A stretch of 64,000 nucleotides of DNA from Nansenia antarctica (lineage: Eukaryota; Chordata; Actinopteri; Argentiniformes; Microstomatidae). The DNA lies in assembly GCA_963989245.1 (NCBI GenBank), contig OZ022341.1:57257628-57321627 (forward strand), written 5' to 3'. Within the stretch, counting starts at the first letter, position 1, and every line of letters begins with the position of its first letter. A model generated the notes under the pieces. That model searched no databases, had not been told where the DNA came from, and worked only from the letters and a program-made list of their open reading frames with translations. Made by a program: the position numbers and the translations under genes. Of the stretch, positions 43,780 to 56,327 are shown piece by piece.

Positions 43780-46226
43780 GTATGGTGAATCTCCTCTAGT
43801 ATCTCCTAATTAGACACAGCACGCCCTTCCCGCTCTCACACAGGGTACTGTTTCACTCCACACCCAATTATTTTAATCCTCTGATTGCTCTGAGAGAACC
43901 TGGGCCGAGTGTCTATAGAGAGAGATAATGCTGGAGAGTTTACTGTGTCTGGAAATGTTGGCGCATCAGCTGCCACAGGGGTCTCATCACCAGGCCCTCT
44001 GCCCCCAAGGCTCTGCCTCTCTGGTCTGCTGGGGGCTCCGGCAGGGTTGTGCTTCCTAAAAATAAGATGTCACGGGATTTCACACGCACTTGTCAGCATT
44101 CCTGCCTGCTGGACTCCTCACACAGACTGTGGATTAGAAGAGCCAGCAATCATTTATGTATCGAATGCACAGACCCATCTTAAGGTTTCGGGGGGGTGAC
44201 ACGCTGTATAGTACTCAGACTGTTACGAAGATGTGGGGAATCAAGATAAAAGAGCCAATGGATTAATTTGAATAGATGAAAATAGAAAACATGGAGTATT
44301 TCCATACTCTCTAAAGCAATTGCATCATGCACTTTTAGCCAGTCATAATAAAAGACAAAGGATAATTCTCTCCTATAGTATCTTCATGCTTATACTCTAC
44401 AGGAGAAAGTGTTTAATGTAATATGATACCTCTTAAAAATGTATTTGGAATCACATTGGACACTTTCTTTTGAAGGCTCAATCAGACACAAAAGAATCAG
44501 ACACTGTTATTCTCACTTGCTCACTGTCTAGGCAAGCTGTCCACATGCTTTTGTTATTGTTGGTGGTATAGTTCCATACAATGGAACCCTTTATTTTAGT
44601 CCCATCGCTAAGGTTAGTTGGTCATTTTTCAGTGGCTATGTGAGTGACTAATTGAACAGGCTATTTTCTATTATACGGATTGTAATGTGTTTGTAAGAGG
44701 TCAGTCTAGGTGCTGAATACAGAGACTGAGATACTTTCCGCGTCAGGATGAATGGGACAAAACGCTTTTATTGATGGAATGCAGTATTATGCCTAGGGTT
44801 CGGAATTCACCAGCACCAATTACGGCATAGGGTTATGCTCACTCCACTCAGATCATTTAAAATCCAATGTTCAGGGTGAGAGTATAAGCCCAGGATATGA
44901 GCAATTATATTGAGCAGAATCACAAGGTATACATTTCCCATTGAGAACAATAATAACTTCTCACCTTTTGTCTGGTACTGTAGCTTAATGATCAGTGCGT
45001 GGAGGTGACCAGAATGAATCACACCTCCCTTTCCCTGGAGTGACAGCACAACCCATTGCTTAGATATCTCCAACATGTATCAGTACATGTCCCTCATGTT
45101 TTTAATTTCTCAGGACGACAGATGACACCTTTGCCACATCAGCTAAAGCGTTGCCAATAAGTAAAGCTCTCTCAAAATAATGGATTACTTGATACAATGT
45201 AATTACAATGTAACTTGCACAGTAGTGTAATTGATTATGGGAGTCTTTTGAGTGGAAGGGTTAAGACAGAATTGTTTTGGAAATTCATAACCAGACAGAG
45301 TGACTGATGAAGGTTAGGGATGAGGGTTTGTTCTCCGTGTGGCTTAGTCTGGAAATTGCATTTGGTACACAGGGATTGTAAGCTGTCAACAACAAATGAT
45401 GGAAATTATGCGATTAGAACCACAGCGCAGAACGCAGTGCAGGGCGTTACTAGAGCAATCTGTCTCTTTCTGCAATAGTCACATTCATCTTTACGTTTCG
45501 ATGTGTGAAGTCATGTGAGAACATTATTTTCCCATGGGACGTTGGGCAAAGAGGAGGTGGAAAACACAGGCGGGTAAGGCAGCTTACCTGAATCATCTGG
45601 TTTCCATAATCTTACAAAACGACCACACTCCTCTGATTAGATCTGAATCACTTTGTTCCATCTGATAACATGTTATTATGACTATCTGAAACATCTCTCC
45701 ATTGCTGATTGAGAGAGTGGAGGTGACCTTGAAAACCTCATATCCTGAACCCATCTCCCAACAGTAAATATCACTGTGTCAGACCTATCACTCTAACACA
45801 AGCAATTCATCACCTTGAAACTTGTTTGCAGAGAGAACTTTTTATGGCAAGTATAAACCATCTTTGAATTAGACCTCAAAGCGCTTCTCTGAAGTTGTTT
45901 TCAATTACAAAGCAGTTTAAGTGGTTTTTGAGTTGTGAAGGCCACGCATGCAATCTTCCCAGCTTCTTGTTTTACAAATTAAAACATTTTAATCCTTTTA
46001 GCTATTTGCCACTTCCCATGGACCCAATTTGTTTCAAATTCTATTAATTTCAAATTGCTCAACAATTCTCCCATTGGCATTTAGTGTAAAGAAAGCTGTC
46101 AACTTGGCAGGACTAGGTCCTCTATTCATTCTCTATGTATCATTCACAGCCCCAACGGTGGAGGTGCTCTCAAATCTAATATCAAAGCAGTGCTATAGGT
46201 ACCTTTGAAGAGAGTTGTTTTTTCAG
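43777..46226. other. unique DNA, no gene seen
   Basis: No transposon ends, RNA genes or convincing coding frames were recognised over this 2.4-kb stretch. Confidence 0.4.
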
Positions 46227-46468
46227 AGGGACTCTAAAGTGTGCCTGTGGGCCTTCACTGGCGGAGTCGAGAGAGCTGCTTGTGGAGTCGGTTTTACTGC
46301 AGTTGGTGCCAATAATTTAGAACCAGGGCCCCTCGTTGTCCTGGTGCCCCTTGACCTTGCTTTGACTCAGGGGCTGAGCCAACACACACTGATAGAGGCA
46401 CCCATGGTGGTGTCTGACCCAAGTAGCACTGCAGATGTAGGGAGTCAAATAGCAGGGAGCTATCAAAG
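46227..46468 (+). other. candidate internal exon (80 codons), unproven
   Basis: GTTGTTTTTTCAG just before 46,227 is a good acceptor and AAAG/GTAAGA at 46,468/46,469 a strong donor. The 242-nt segment between them is open in one frame. The translation begins RDSKVCLWAFTGGVERAACG and contains GPLVVLVPLDLALTQGLSQ, ending SSTADVGSQIAGSYQ. Composition is balanced and hydrophobic in the middle. Eighty open codons arise by chance only in a few percent of cases per frame, but many positions were examined, and the opposite strand is also open over part of it. I recognise no family. A donor at phase 2 would require a matching next exon, which is not seen in the window. Confidence 0.22.
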
Positions 46469-47401
46469 GTAAGACTTGAGAGTACACAACTGTCTGGCCC
46501 ACACAGGCAGAGGCATTTTGCACTCTATCATTTTGTGGAAAATTAATGTAGAAGAGGTGGTGGAATTTAATATTTGAGTACATGGACTGAACTTGACCCT
46601 TGGAAGTCAAATGACATGATCATTATCCTTGCATTGCTTAACTGGAAATGTAATTATAGAGGTACAATGTGTAGTCTACTAGTTAAAGGAAGACTATTAT
46701 GTCAAAGGGGAAAGAGCCGGGTGATGCTACCACAGATAATTTCAGAACGGAAACACTCAAGAAACGAGAGGAGACGATGACTTCTAACGAATACCTACCG
46801 TTGTTCACACCTTTACTTACTCCAAATATCTTTGGTAAGAGTAGCTGTGACTTCCTGGTATGACGTAATATCCCAGAGTCTACCTATAAGAGGAAGAGAA
46901 TTGCCTACTATGTTATGTGACAGGGTCTGGTGGAAAAAGTCCCCACGGTCATTTCTTTTATTTTTTTTCCAAACTTTTTTTCAGATTATAAAAGTGCAGA
47001 TTGTAAGCTTACAAATTATGTGTCATTCATTGAAATCTGAATTTGAATGTTGGTACACCGCAAATGCTCTGAAACAGACGCGTTTGCTACCATCGCATTG
47101 GTAGCTAGGTAACAGCTAAGAAAGAACATCGCCATGAACATCTAGCTGCATGTTTTTCTACATGTATCTCTCTATGTGTAGGAAGGCAGTGAATCCATTT
47201 CACAAATTTAAAGTATTTAGTGATCCAGATCTAAAACTGTTGTTTGTATTTGAGTGGGCTCTTCAACACTTAAAAATATTTTTTTAGAAGTCATTTGCGC
47301 GACTTGAGAATTGTCTACATGCTGACCTTTTCCCCAGACTATGTCACATATGTCGTAAAGGAAGCATTTCAGCCAGTTCACCCACTACACATTCTGAAGT
47401 A
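46469..47401. other. unique DNA, no gene seen
   Basis: T-rich around 46,955-46,985; nothing recognised. Confidence 0.4.
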
Positions 47402-47595
47402 CTGTTTGTTACAAATGTTTTGGTCGTGTCTTGTGTTCTGTTGTTTTTCCATCCCTCCTACCATCTCCATCCTTCTCAGGTATTCTGCCAATCAGTTTGG
47501 TTCAGCTAGACGTTCCTCATCACCCTCATATCATAGCCAATCAGAGGACGGCCCCAACATATTTAAACCCTGCACTGCCTTCCCTCGCAAGATCC

Positions 47596-48115
47596 TTGAT
47601 TGATTGATTGATTGATTTTTATTAGGAATTTATATAGAATAATTAAAGCATCATGACACTAAGTAATGTCCAGAGGATAGCACTTAAAAGCATTATTCAA
47701 AACACTTATTTCCAAAGTGGTCCTCGGTGGATACATAAAGCGAAATAAAACAAAACATCACACAGCATAAAACAGCATAAAAACAGCATAAGAACACAGC
47801 ATAACACACATTAGAACACACAACATGGAAACTTAAAGTGAAACAAAACAACTCGGAATCCCCATCCCTTTCTTAAGGGTGAGCCATTAGTTCTCCCCAT
47901 AAATATGACTTTTGTTTTAAAGATGGCTTTGTTTTGGTTTTGCTTAATATGCAGAGGCAGAGAAGAAATCCCAGTATAGAAAAAGGAGCTACTTACTGTT
48001 TTACCTTTGACAAGAGGAACACTGCATGACATAATACTTCCTCTTGTATTATAATCATGTAGACTTCTCACCATATCTATGTTACAATTCATATATTATG
48101 GGGCCCTGTTATGAA
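47596..48115 (-). mobile_element. LINE C-terminal and 3' UTR fragment
   Basis: (GATT)n at 47,596-47,616 is the reversed tail. Upstream on the minus strand a frame (48,092-47,811) reads VRSLHDYNTRG, then VPLVKGKTVSSSFFYTGISS and LPLHIKQNQNKAIFK. This is the C-terminal block H-x-YNTR...FxYxGxxxWNxLP typical of LINE polyproteins, though the Trp-Asn is lost. 5' truncated to about 500 bp. Confidence 0.65.
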
Positions 48116-48332
48116 CTATATCAAACATATGGTTGAGTTTTAGTTTTGTTTCTGTCTGTCTGTTCAGAGCGTGTGTAACTTCATTGTTACAATTCTCTGT
48201 TCAGACCCTTTCTATTTTTCTTCATGATTCATCCATTGTATTTTCATTCCAGTTACAGGACAGTCATTGTATAGGTGAGAGCAGCCCATAGATATACCTT
48301 TTTGGACGTAGGTTACTCCTGTCTATATACAC

Positions 48333-48898
48333 CAGTGGCGGGCGGTGCATTTCACACCTAGGCCTTCAGTGATGTCCTACCTGAATTATTCCACCTCTTA
48401 ATACCATCATTATGACGCCATGGCTCTAGAAACTATACATTTAGACAGAAACGCAGTATAACCGGGCGTTGCCATTGTTATTATAGCGGCACCTTGTCTG
48501 GGTGTATTCAATTCATTGCATGAAAACGAAAGCGTCAGTTATTTCCCGAACTTTGCGGTCTGTCGATCTCGATAGGAGAACCGTTTCGAGGTTCCATTTA
48601 AGGCCGGTTATCTTCCTCGTGTTCATACGGTCACGGGGGTGTGTCGTTTTCCATGGTAGCAGCCCGGGAAGTGGTTAGAAGATCGCATTGAAGCCCCACT
48701 TACTCACACAACTGAGCCAGGCAACACAACACACATATCTACGAACCCCAGGGTCGCTCCGTATGTCTACATCTCTTGCAGAAAACATTAAATGCTTTGT
48801 ACTCACCAAAACAACTGATTATTTGAACACAAGATCCATCCTCCTTTCTTTCCTCAAGAATACTTCAATGTCTCTGTTGAACAGTTGATCAGTTCCAC
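48333..48898. mobile_element. hAT-like end (CAGTGGCGGGCGG), element limits unknown
   Basis: CAGTGGCGGGCGGTGCATTT at 48,333 is a typical hAT terminal sequence. I could not find its partner end or a duplication, so the right limit given is the start of the next such end and is arbitrary. Confidence 0.35.
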
Positions 48899-49560
48899 CA
48901 GTGGCGGCTGGCCGATAGAGGGCGCTGGGGCGCCGCCCCCACCTTCACTTCCTAGTTGCGATTTGTAAAAGTTTTTTTTTTAAATAAACATTGTTTATTC
49001 ACAAAATGCGGCTGATATTCTGTCGGCGCCTATCAGCATTCATTAAAAATCCTCCAATACAATAAACATTTTTATCTGTGTGTGTGTGTGTGTGTAAAAC
49101 TCACTGTTATAATACATAGGGAGAGAACGCGGGGCGCCGTGTCAATGCAAGTCTATGCCAGGACGAATACTTTTCGCTTACACGTGAGCTGTAGCAGCGC
49201 TCCAATTGGCTGTCTCTATTTCTTGGCCAGGACGCACATTTGTGCGCCCTGGCCAAGAAATCTCCGGTTGTATTGCAGACAATGCATTATGCTGAGGACT
49301 CCCGACTTCCGGTTTTCCGGACTTCGGGCTTCCGGAGTATTTTAAATGAACATTCGTAATGTCTGTCTCTGATGTTCATGGTCAATTAAATCAGCCTATT
49401 TTGTGCAACTAATAATGTTCCCGCTAATGGGTTAACCAAGCAGCCTTGCACCTAACGTGCAAGCACCTATCTTCGAACTATTCATAGCAATATGCGCGGG
49501 GCAAGGCGGAGGTACGGGTAAACACGGCTCATGTTCTGTCATCAAAGGTAAGAGTTGGTT
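48899..49560. mobile_element. second hAT-like end (CAGTGGCGGCTGG), element limits unknown
   Basis: CAGTGGCGGCTGGCCGATAG at 48,899 followed by GGGCGCTGGGGCGCCGCCCC, again a hAT-type start. No partner end was found. A palindrome at 49,218-49,261 lies within. Confidence 0.35.
49218..49261. repeat. palindrome, about 20-bp arms
   Basis: ATTTCTTGGCCAGGACGCAC at 49,218 is mirrored by GTGCGCCCTGGCCAAGAAAT ending 49,261, with a small bulge, leaving almost no loop. Confidence 0.85.
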
Positions 49561-49584
49561 TTCTTTAACTCAGCTGATGCATTG

Positions 49585-49690
49585 TTGTGTTTCTGACATG
49601 GTCTGGTTGTGTTTCTGACATGGTCTGGTTGTGTTACAGACATGGTCTGGTTGTGTTTCTGACATGGTCTGGTTGTGTTACAGACATGGT
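49585..49690. repeat. 22-bp minisatellite, about five units
   Basis: Unit TGTGTTTCTGACATGGTCTG(GT), in which some units have TTACAGACA instead of TTTCTGACA. It ends where the LINE fragment begins. Confidence 0.93.
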
Positions 49691-50028
49691 CTCACCCTCA
49701 AGACCACCAGGACCAAGCTCCGGACCTGGGGTAATAGGGCCTTTTCAGCAGCAGCCCCGTCCCTCTGGAACGCCCTCCCCAACCACATCAGACAGGCCAA
49801 CACCCTCCCAACATTTAAACAGGCCCTCAAAACCCACCTCTTCAAGCTTGCCTTCACCAGTTAACCCTCTCCCCCTCCCCTTCCCATGTGTCCCCAGCAC
49901 TACCTTAATTAGGCCCCTATACTTTATTTTTTGTGTCTATTTATTATTACTCGATCTTTTCAATTTGTAAAGTGTCTTTGAGTGTCTAGAAAAGCGCTGT
50001 ATAAGTCTAATGTATTATTATTATTATA
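49690..50028 (+). mobile_element. LINE C-terminal end and 3' tail
   Basis: The frame LKTTRTKLRTWGNRAFSAAA, then PSLWNALPNHIR and FKQALKTHLFKLAFTS to the stop at about 49,862, is the conserved end of a fish LINE polyprotein. The UTR ends GTAAAGTGTCTTTGAGTGTC, AAAGCGCTGTATAAG and an (ATT)n tail. The coding end appears intact for about 55 residues. Same family as the minus-strand fragment at 38,287. Confidence 0.82.
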
Positions 50029-50474
50029 TCTTATTTTTGGTTCTTTCTTTGGGCACTATTCTCCACTCTTCTCTCCTTAGTCTTGGTACAATAAATCATT
50101 GTTACACTGTTCACCTTGTCTCCTTGTCATTGTTTTTCACTGTTTTCACTCCATTGTAACTGTCTGCATGTGTCCTATGTTTACGTACCTCACCCTTCCC
50201 CTAGACCTGGGCTGGGGTGTGTAACACTGTTGAAGAATATACTCAATGTTGAAACAAGACCAAGCTATCTTGTAGATCTTCACGTCAAGCTGAAAAATGA
50301 CTGTCACCAAAAACAGTCTATCATCCAAGTGCAGAGGTAGGATTCCCTTTCACAACAGCTTAAATAGCCATTAGCTCACTTAACAAAACAACTTGCCTAA
50401 CTATAGAGAGCATGGTGTGAAATAATGCATGCTGAAACATGTCTGTGTGTGAGCATGTGAGTGTGCGTGTGTTT

Positions 50475-50583
<109 letters not shown>

Positions 50584-53500
50584 CAGTACAGTATTCATGG
50601 AGATGGACTGTCTGTGTATAAGCCCGGTGTTCTCATGTAGCGAGTGTAATTACCTCAGGAGATAGGAGTGTGTAAAATTCTGATAGGCACCTTGGGGGAA
50701 ATAAATGTGTTGACCTGCAGATTTAAGGTGACTCTTGTCTGGGCAGATGATCCTCTGCTCCACCATGCTCTCCTATTACCCTTCAAGGTAATAAACTATA
50801 CATAAGCTGGGGTCCCATTAGTTCAAACCTCATTGGGAGGATAAATGTAGTTTCAATGTAGATTCCAAAACAGAAACTGATATTACATTGAATCTCGATA
50901 GAAGACTGTCTACTTTACTGTATGTACAACACATTAAGATTCCAAATTATGTTAAAAAAATGTCTTCCTTAGAGAAAAGGCTAGCGGAAGGCACTTACAG
51001 GTAATAGCATCTGAAGAATGACCCAATGCATCAGAGGAGACTAAATATACTGTAGATTTACTGCACGGTGAGAGAGGGACTAGTGGGTGGAGGTGTGCTG
51101 GTGACTCTACTGTATACTGCACAAAGCAAAGCTGCTGCAAGTGCAAGTGAAAGTTGATGGCTTATTTCCTCTCAAACCCCAAAGCCCAGCAGGCCGCCGC
51201 TGGATGTGATAGGCTGTGCTCCATCCCCTGTGAACATCTGTCTTAGGGGCTCGGCAGAGAAACCATCATCTGGCGCTCCAACATCATAGCCGCCTCCCAA
51301 CTTAACATGTTAGTCATTTTTTTCATTCAGTGGGTCTGTGTCAAAGGCTGGGAAATGATGGCCTTCAAGGGGGTGAAGATTAGTCTGCAGTAAACCTAGT
51401 TATATCAGCTATATATCAGTGAGTGCACCTGGTAGGCACATGTTGCATTGACTTTCCCCGTCTATTTAAAGCAGACACGATGTGCCTATTGAGTGCATTT
51501 CATCAATGTCTCTCCATATGGATTACACAGACCGAGGCACACTTTTTACAGGATGTTCTCAAGGGAACTACATACAGCAATTTGTGTTTTGTTTTGAGAA
51601 CCTTTTAGGGACAAAGTGCTATTCTAGATAATTAGGCCAATTTTCATAATCATTATACAGAAGTCCCAAGGGACATCTTTGCAACAGTAAGCTTGTGGCA
51701 GCAGCAATATCATGATTTGCCCAGGGTCCACTTGGTAATTTTGCTATTTACACATATTGCTTAAAGGATCATTACACTGTGAGAGCTTCTCTATACCAGA
51801 GCCCATCTTTGTCATTTCTTACAGTAAATTAAACCTGAAACCACATCCAGTCTCATCTGCAGATCACTTAAATCTCCATTAGGTTCCTTTAGTGTCATTA
51901 CTGTCAACGAGCCAGATTTGAAATAGCAGCTTGAAAGAAAATAGAACTACATGAATACTGCATAAGGACCAAAATTCCCAGAATCTGTATGGTCCTTGAC
52001 CTTATAGATATATCAATTCAGCATTTTCTCCTCCTGAAAAAATGCAATATTAAACTGAGCAATTTAAGCAGAAAGAGCACAGCTATTCCTGAATGGGTGG
52101 CAAATGGGTCTAAGATAACTGAAAGAAAAAATCATAGACAACATTGTGTTGATAACTGGCAATTGTAGAGACACAGACAATGTGTTCGGTTGAGCAGATC
52201 AAGAGGTCATCTCCTATAGACAGGGCAATGTGTCTCATTTCTGGCATTCACGCAGAGCGACCTAGTCCGTTGTCAGCCATGGTTTCGTTCTGCTCATTAC
52301 AAGGGCCCGATAAAAATCTGTATCCATGCAGCCGCTGTGTCAAAACTAAATCCTTCCACAAAGCCAAATCATAGAAGAGAAAAGCCACTGACTTCCTGTT
52401 AATAGTTTGTTAATGGAGTGTCTTATCTCTAATTCTACAGTCCAATAGCCTTTCAATAAGGGCTGCACTGTGATGTTGAAGTGTCGCCTTACACTCAAAG
52501 CCCCCACACGCAGCCTTTGATAAGGGATGCCCGGACAACCGGTGGCACAATGGCAGACTGAGGATGCAAGGGATTTGATGTCCGCAGTACGGTTCTAAGC
52601 TCTCACCTTCAATTCTGACGGTGTACCAAGACTTTACTGTATACAATAAATGTGATACTTCCCCCAATCTCCTGTATTTGTAGCACTGGCATCATCTATT
52701 TTGACTCAATCTGTTCTGTCCCCAGAGAGACATGTGGGAATGACTAGGGCATACACTAAAATGTACAGTTTTAGCCATGAGTGTGACTATGATCCTACTC
52801 TAAGCACCATTGCTGCGATAACACTGCATTGAACAGTAAACAGAACACAGGCTTATTTTCGACGATAGCAAACACAAACAGCCATTCAAAACCTCTGCAT
52901 TGTTCTGTTTCAGGGGAAGAATGAGATTAAAATCATACATCATTCAGGCGAGAGACTTCAGAGAGGGTAGGCTACAATGGTAGAAGTGCATTTGAGGTTG
53001 AGAATGTTTGTGGCCAACTGAGACCACTGTTAGGGTTTATACTGAACACAGCACTAAGAGGTATGACTCTTTTATAAGACATAGATACGTGTAGAGTGAT
53101 TGTATGGCATTGGTGGAGACATATACAATAGTAAAGCCATTGTGAGGTAAGGGCAGGTTAATCTGGATGAAGTAGCTCCTTTGTTATGGTGAGCGATTGT
53201 CAGTCCGCATAGATACCCAGCTACAATTCATTGCTGGATACGTTGCATTAAACGGATGGAACTCTCTGTGTTTTCACCGTTGGTGGAGAGAAATGAGGAG
53301 AGAAATGCTGAAAGGCCCACAGAGGCTGAATAAATTAGGCTCAGGCTCTAAATGAACAGGAGAGGAGAGGAGGGGAACATGATTTAGTGTCTTCTCTCAC
53401 TTCTATGGGGCGGAGAAGCTGGTGGTACCTATTATGTTCTCTATCACGCTGAGCCCTCTTGGACAATAATGTGGGATATGTAGTGTTTCAGTGTTGTGAT

Positions 53501-54069
53501 CATCAAACACTTTGCTAACACTTATCACTGTACACGTTTAAAATTGTCATTCATTCTTTGATCATATGTAACAACAATGTAAAACATGTGCAAACATGGT
53601 TGAAGTATCTGTTTACTTGCCTCTGTAAACAAAGCTTACAGTAATGGAATGATACAATCATGTTATTATGTCTTCATCATTTGTATCAGGGCCTTTGTGA
53701 GGGGAAGATGTTCCATTAATAACATCCTACTGTTTTTCCCAGGTTCCAAGGTCTAAAGAAAATACTATGCTATACTTCACTACAATATAGCTATAAGTGA
53801 ACTATAGAAGCTCACAGTTATATTGTATCTGTGTTTGAGTTTCAGGTGAATAGGGATGTCAGTCTGCTCTTGCCACTAGTCTGCCCTCCAGATTGAGAGA
53901 GCATGTCAGATCTCCACCATCGTCTCCCTCAGTTGATAAAGAGATCGATAAGAGACCCAGCTGCAATACGCTCATGAACTCGCATCCTGAAACCCGTTTA
54001 TTAAAGTCTAAAATACTTACAGACAGCTGTCTTCGACAGAAGCAGAAAACAGCATCATGACTACTGTAT
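50584..54069. other. unique, transposon-poor DNA, no gene seen
   Basis: No repeat ends, RNA genes or long coding frames recognised in 3.5 kb. Base composition is even. It could be intronic or intergenic DNA with regulatory sequence; comparison with other fish would be needed to tell. Confidence 0.45.
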
Positions 54070-54190
54070 AGCGGGGGAGGCTTGAGGAGGTTGAAATCGG
54101 AGGACGGGCTCATTGTAATGCATGGGATGGAATGAGGAATGCAGTACAATGAGCCCATCCTCCAATTTCTACCTCCACCCGCCTTCACTG
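54070..54190. mobile_element. foldback MITE (121 bp)
   Basis: Left arm GCGGGGGAGGCTTGAGGAGG, TTGAAATCGGAGGACGGGCT, CATTGTAATGCA and the inverse right arm (54,139-54,190), ending CGCCTTCACTG, with about 16 bases between them. Several mismatches. Possible 8-bp flank CTGTATAG/CTGTACAC with three differences, so hAT-derived is likely. The GGAGGACGGGCTCATTGTAA core matches, from memory, a family abundant in salmonids. Confidence 0.75.
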
Positions 54191-55679
54191 CTGTACACTG
54201 AATTGCCTACCAGGCATCTAGTGCTACCAAGCCTGCCATGTATCTATTGTGTTTGCAATCTAAACCAAATAAGGTTAGGCTATTTAGCTCCCAGTTCCTC
54301 ATTTTTACTCAAGGGTATATTCTTTCACGATGAGAATATAATTCTGGTTTTGAAAGTCGAAGATGCACTTACTTCATTAATCATTCTAAATCCTAACAAT
54401 TAATCATTTTAAATCACTGACATGAATCACTGACGTTGTGCTGAAATCTCGGGCAAACAGGAAGACACACCGTGGTTCAAAGACTATGGATCCAAAATGT
54501 ATATTCATGTTCATCATGAATTCACATTCATATTTTGAATTTAAGTGTTTCATTTCAACCATGTACTATGGAATGTTACATGTATACACTGTAATAACAC
54601 ATGGACTAATCCTATATGATTATCAGTAAATGTACACTGAGACACATATTGGTTTTACAAGAGTGTTACAGCTCGGTATGTGTGTGTTTTTAAAGTCAGA
54701 CTATCAACACCTGTACTGTATGTATTGTACATTGTTGTACAATAACGGCATTTCCTTCGCACTGTGCGCCTGCTTGCTAAAACATGAAAAAGGCTGTGTT
54801 CTATCCACATTACTATTTTAATCAATAAATGTGCTGGAGGTGTGACTAGTACTAATCACAGGTCTGTGCAGGGGTGGGCCCAAGCACAGCCTGATTACTA
54901 CGACTGGCTGTCGGCTTTGCATGATGCCCAACGGTATGCTGTGCTGCTGGCTTGGATGAGAGACAGAACACTAATATCTCATTACCATAAATCTGCTGAT
55001 TATTTTCCTGGAGACCCTCCCCCTGCACCCACCCTTTTTCTCCTCATTTGAATGCATTTGAATATGCCGTGTGCAGGTTGCGGGTGGCAAAGTGCTAATT
55101 TGATAGCTGGAGCGGAAGCGACAGGTTAAAGATGTTCCTGCGAATCCCAGTTACTTTGGTTTTCTTCCAACCGCAGCTTTCACTTCTTTTTCCAAGGAGA
55201 GTAAAGGGGGATGAGGTGTGACCTCTCTTGGGGCCAAAGCTGCAGTGGCTACTGCTGCCCTAATCAGCCATGTCACACCTCAAACCCACCACACAGCATC
55301 TGGATTCCCACCAGTGGCTTTAAACTGGAGCACAGAACACTGATCTGATATATTGTATTTATATCATCCCCATTGTGCAGTGTTGGTTGAGCAGAGCAAT
55401 AATTGATTACTGATCACAGTTGACCTGATTTGTGCTTTGCTTTCATGGGGATATGGTGCCATATAATAAATGAGAAGATGGGCAGCATAGCACAGATGGT
55501 GCTTTATGTAGGATGATTCCTCAACAGACGTTATTTGAATGCTTATTCAATGTTAAATGCAATAAGTGCTTAGGGACAGGGGGTTAGGGGTGGAGAAAAG
55601 CATGAGTTTGTTTCTCATAATGTGTGCTTTGCATACTAATCAGGGCAAGATTGCATACACAATGATGACACGCATGCAC
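54191..55679. other. unique DNA, no gene seen
   Basis: Nothing recognised; open frames are short. Confidence 0.4.
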
Positions 55680-55691
55680 ACGCACACACGT

Positions 55692-55733
<42 letters not shown>

Positions 55734-55744
55734 ACACACACACA
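55680..55744. repeat. (AC)n microsatellite
   Basis: About 30 AC units with a diverged left end. Confidence 0.97.
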
Positions 55745-56170
55745 AAATGAAATGCTCAGGAGCGTTTATGATTGAGTTAGTGTCTATATTGTTCCTGTCC
55801 TAGTGGTGGGATATCTGAGCGTTTGTCTTTGGCTGAGCGAGCAGACACATTTAGCTTTATTAAATCTGTCCTTGCCCCCAGAGAGCTGCCTAAATTAGAT
55901 TGCATGTGCTAATACACCTTATGATATAGCGGGCCATTAAGGAGGAGCTGTGTTGTAGGTCATTGTGATTCAGTTTCACTGTATGTTCTACAAGATGTTC
56001 ATAGTCACTGCTGGTGAGAGTATTGTACACTACCTGGTCAGGAGAGTGACCTTTGACACAGTGTGTTTTATTCCCTGCACTAGTACCTTAGTGTACACAT
56101 AGAGATTTAATAACTATATGTATGTGTAATGACAATGCATTAGATGTGTCTGGGAAATGTAATGAAAGCC

Positions 56171-56327
56171 AGAGACCACTCCCTCTGACCAGAGACCACT
56201 CCCTCTGACCAGAGACCACTCCCTCTGAGCAGAGACCACTCCCTCTGAGCAGAGACCACTCCCTCTGACCAGAGACCACTCCCTCTGACCAGAAACCACT
56301 CCCTCTGACCAGAGACCACTCCCTCTA
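56171..56327. repeat. 20-bp minisatellite, eight units
   Basis: Unit AGAGACCACTCCCTCTGACC, exactly 20 bases, starting at 56,171 and repeated to 56,327. Units four and five have GAGC at the end instead of GACC, and the seventh begins AGAAACC. The minus-strand SEGVVSGQREW frame is an artefact of the repeat. Confidence 0.96.

Larger units (their letters stand above)
47407..50226 (+). mobile_element. solo LTR, heavily interrupted
   Basis: TGTTACA (47,407) and TGTAACA (ending 50,226) are short inverted LTR ends, with the 5-bp duplication CTGTT at 47,402-47,406 and 50,227-50,231. Two CCAATCAG boxes (about 47,488 and 47,538) precede ATATTTAAACC (about 47,558), a U3 promoter layout. ACAATAAATCATTG near 50,088 can serve as the polyadenylation signal. 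A minus-strand LINE (47,596-48,115), a hAT-like start (48,333), another (48,899), a 22-bp minisatellite and a LINE tail (49,690-50,028) lie between. The true LTR length is probably well under 1 kb. No gag or pol. Assignment depends on the matching ends and duplication. Confidence 0.55.
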
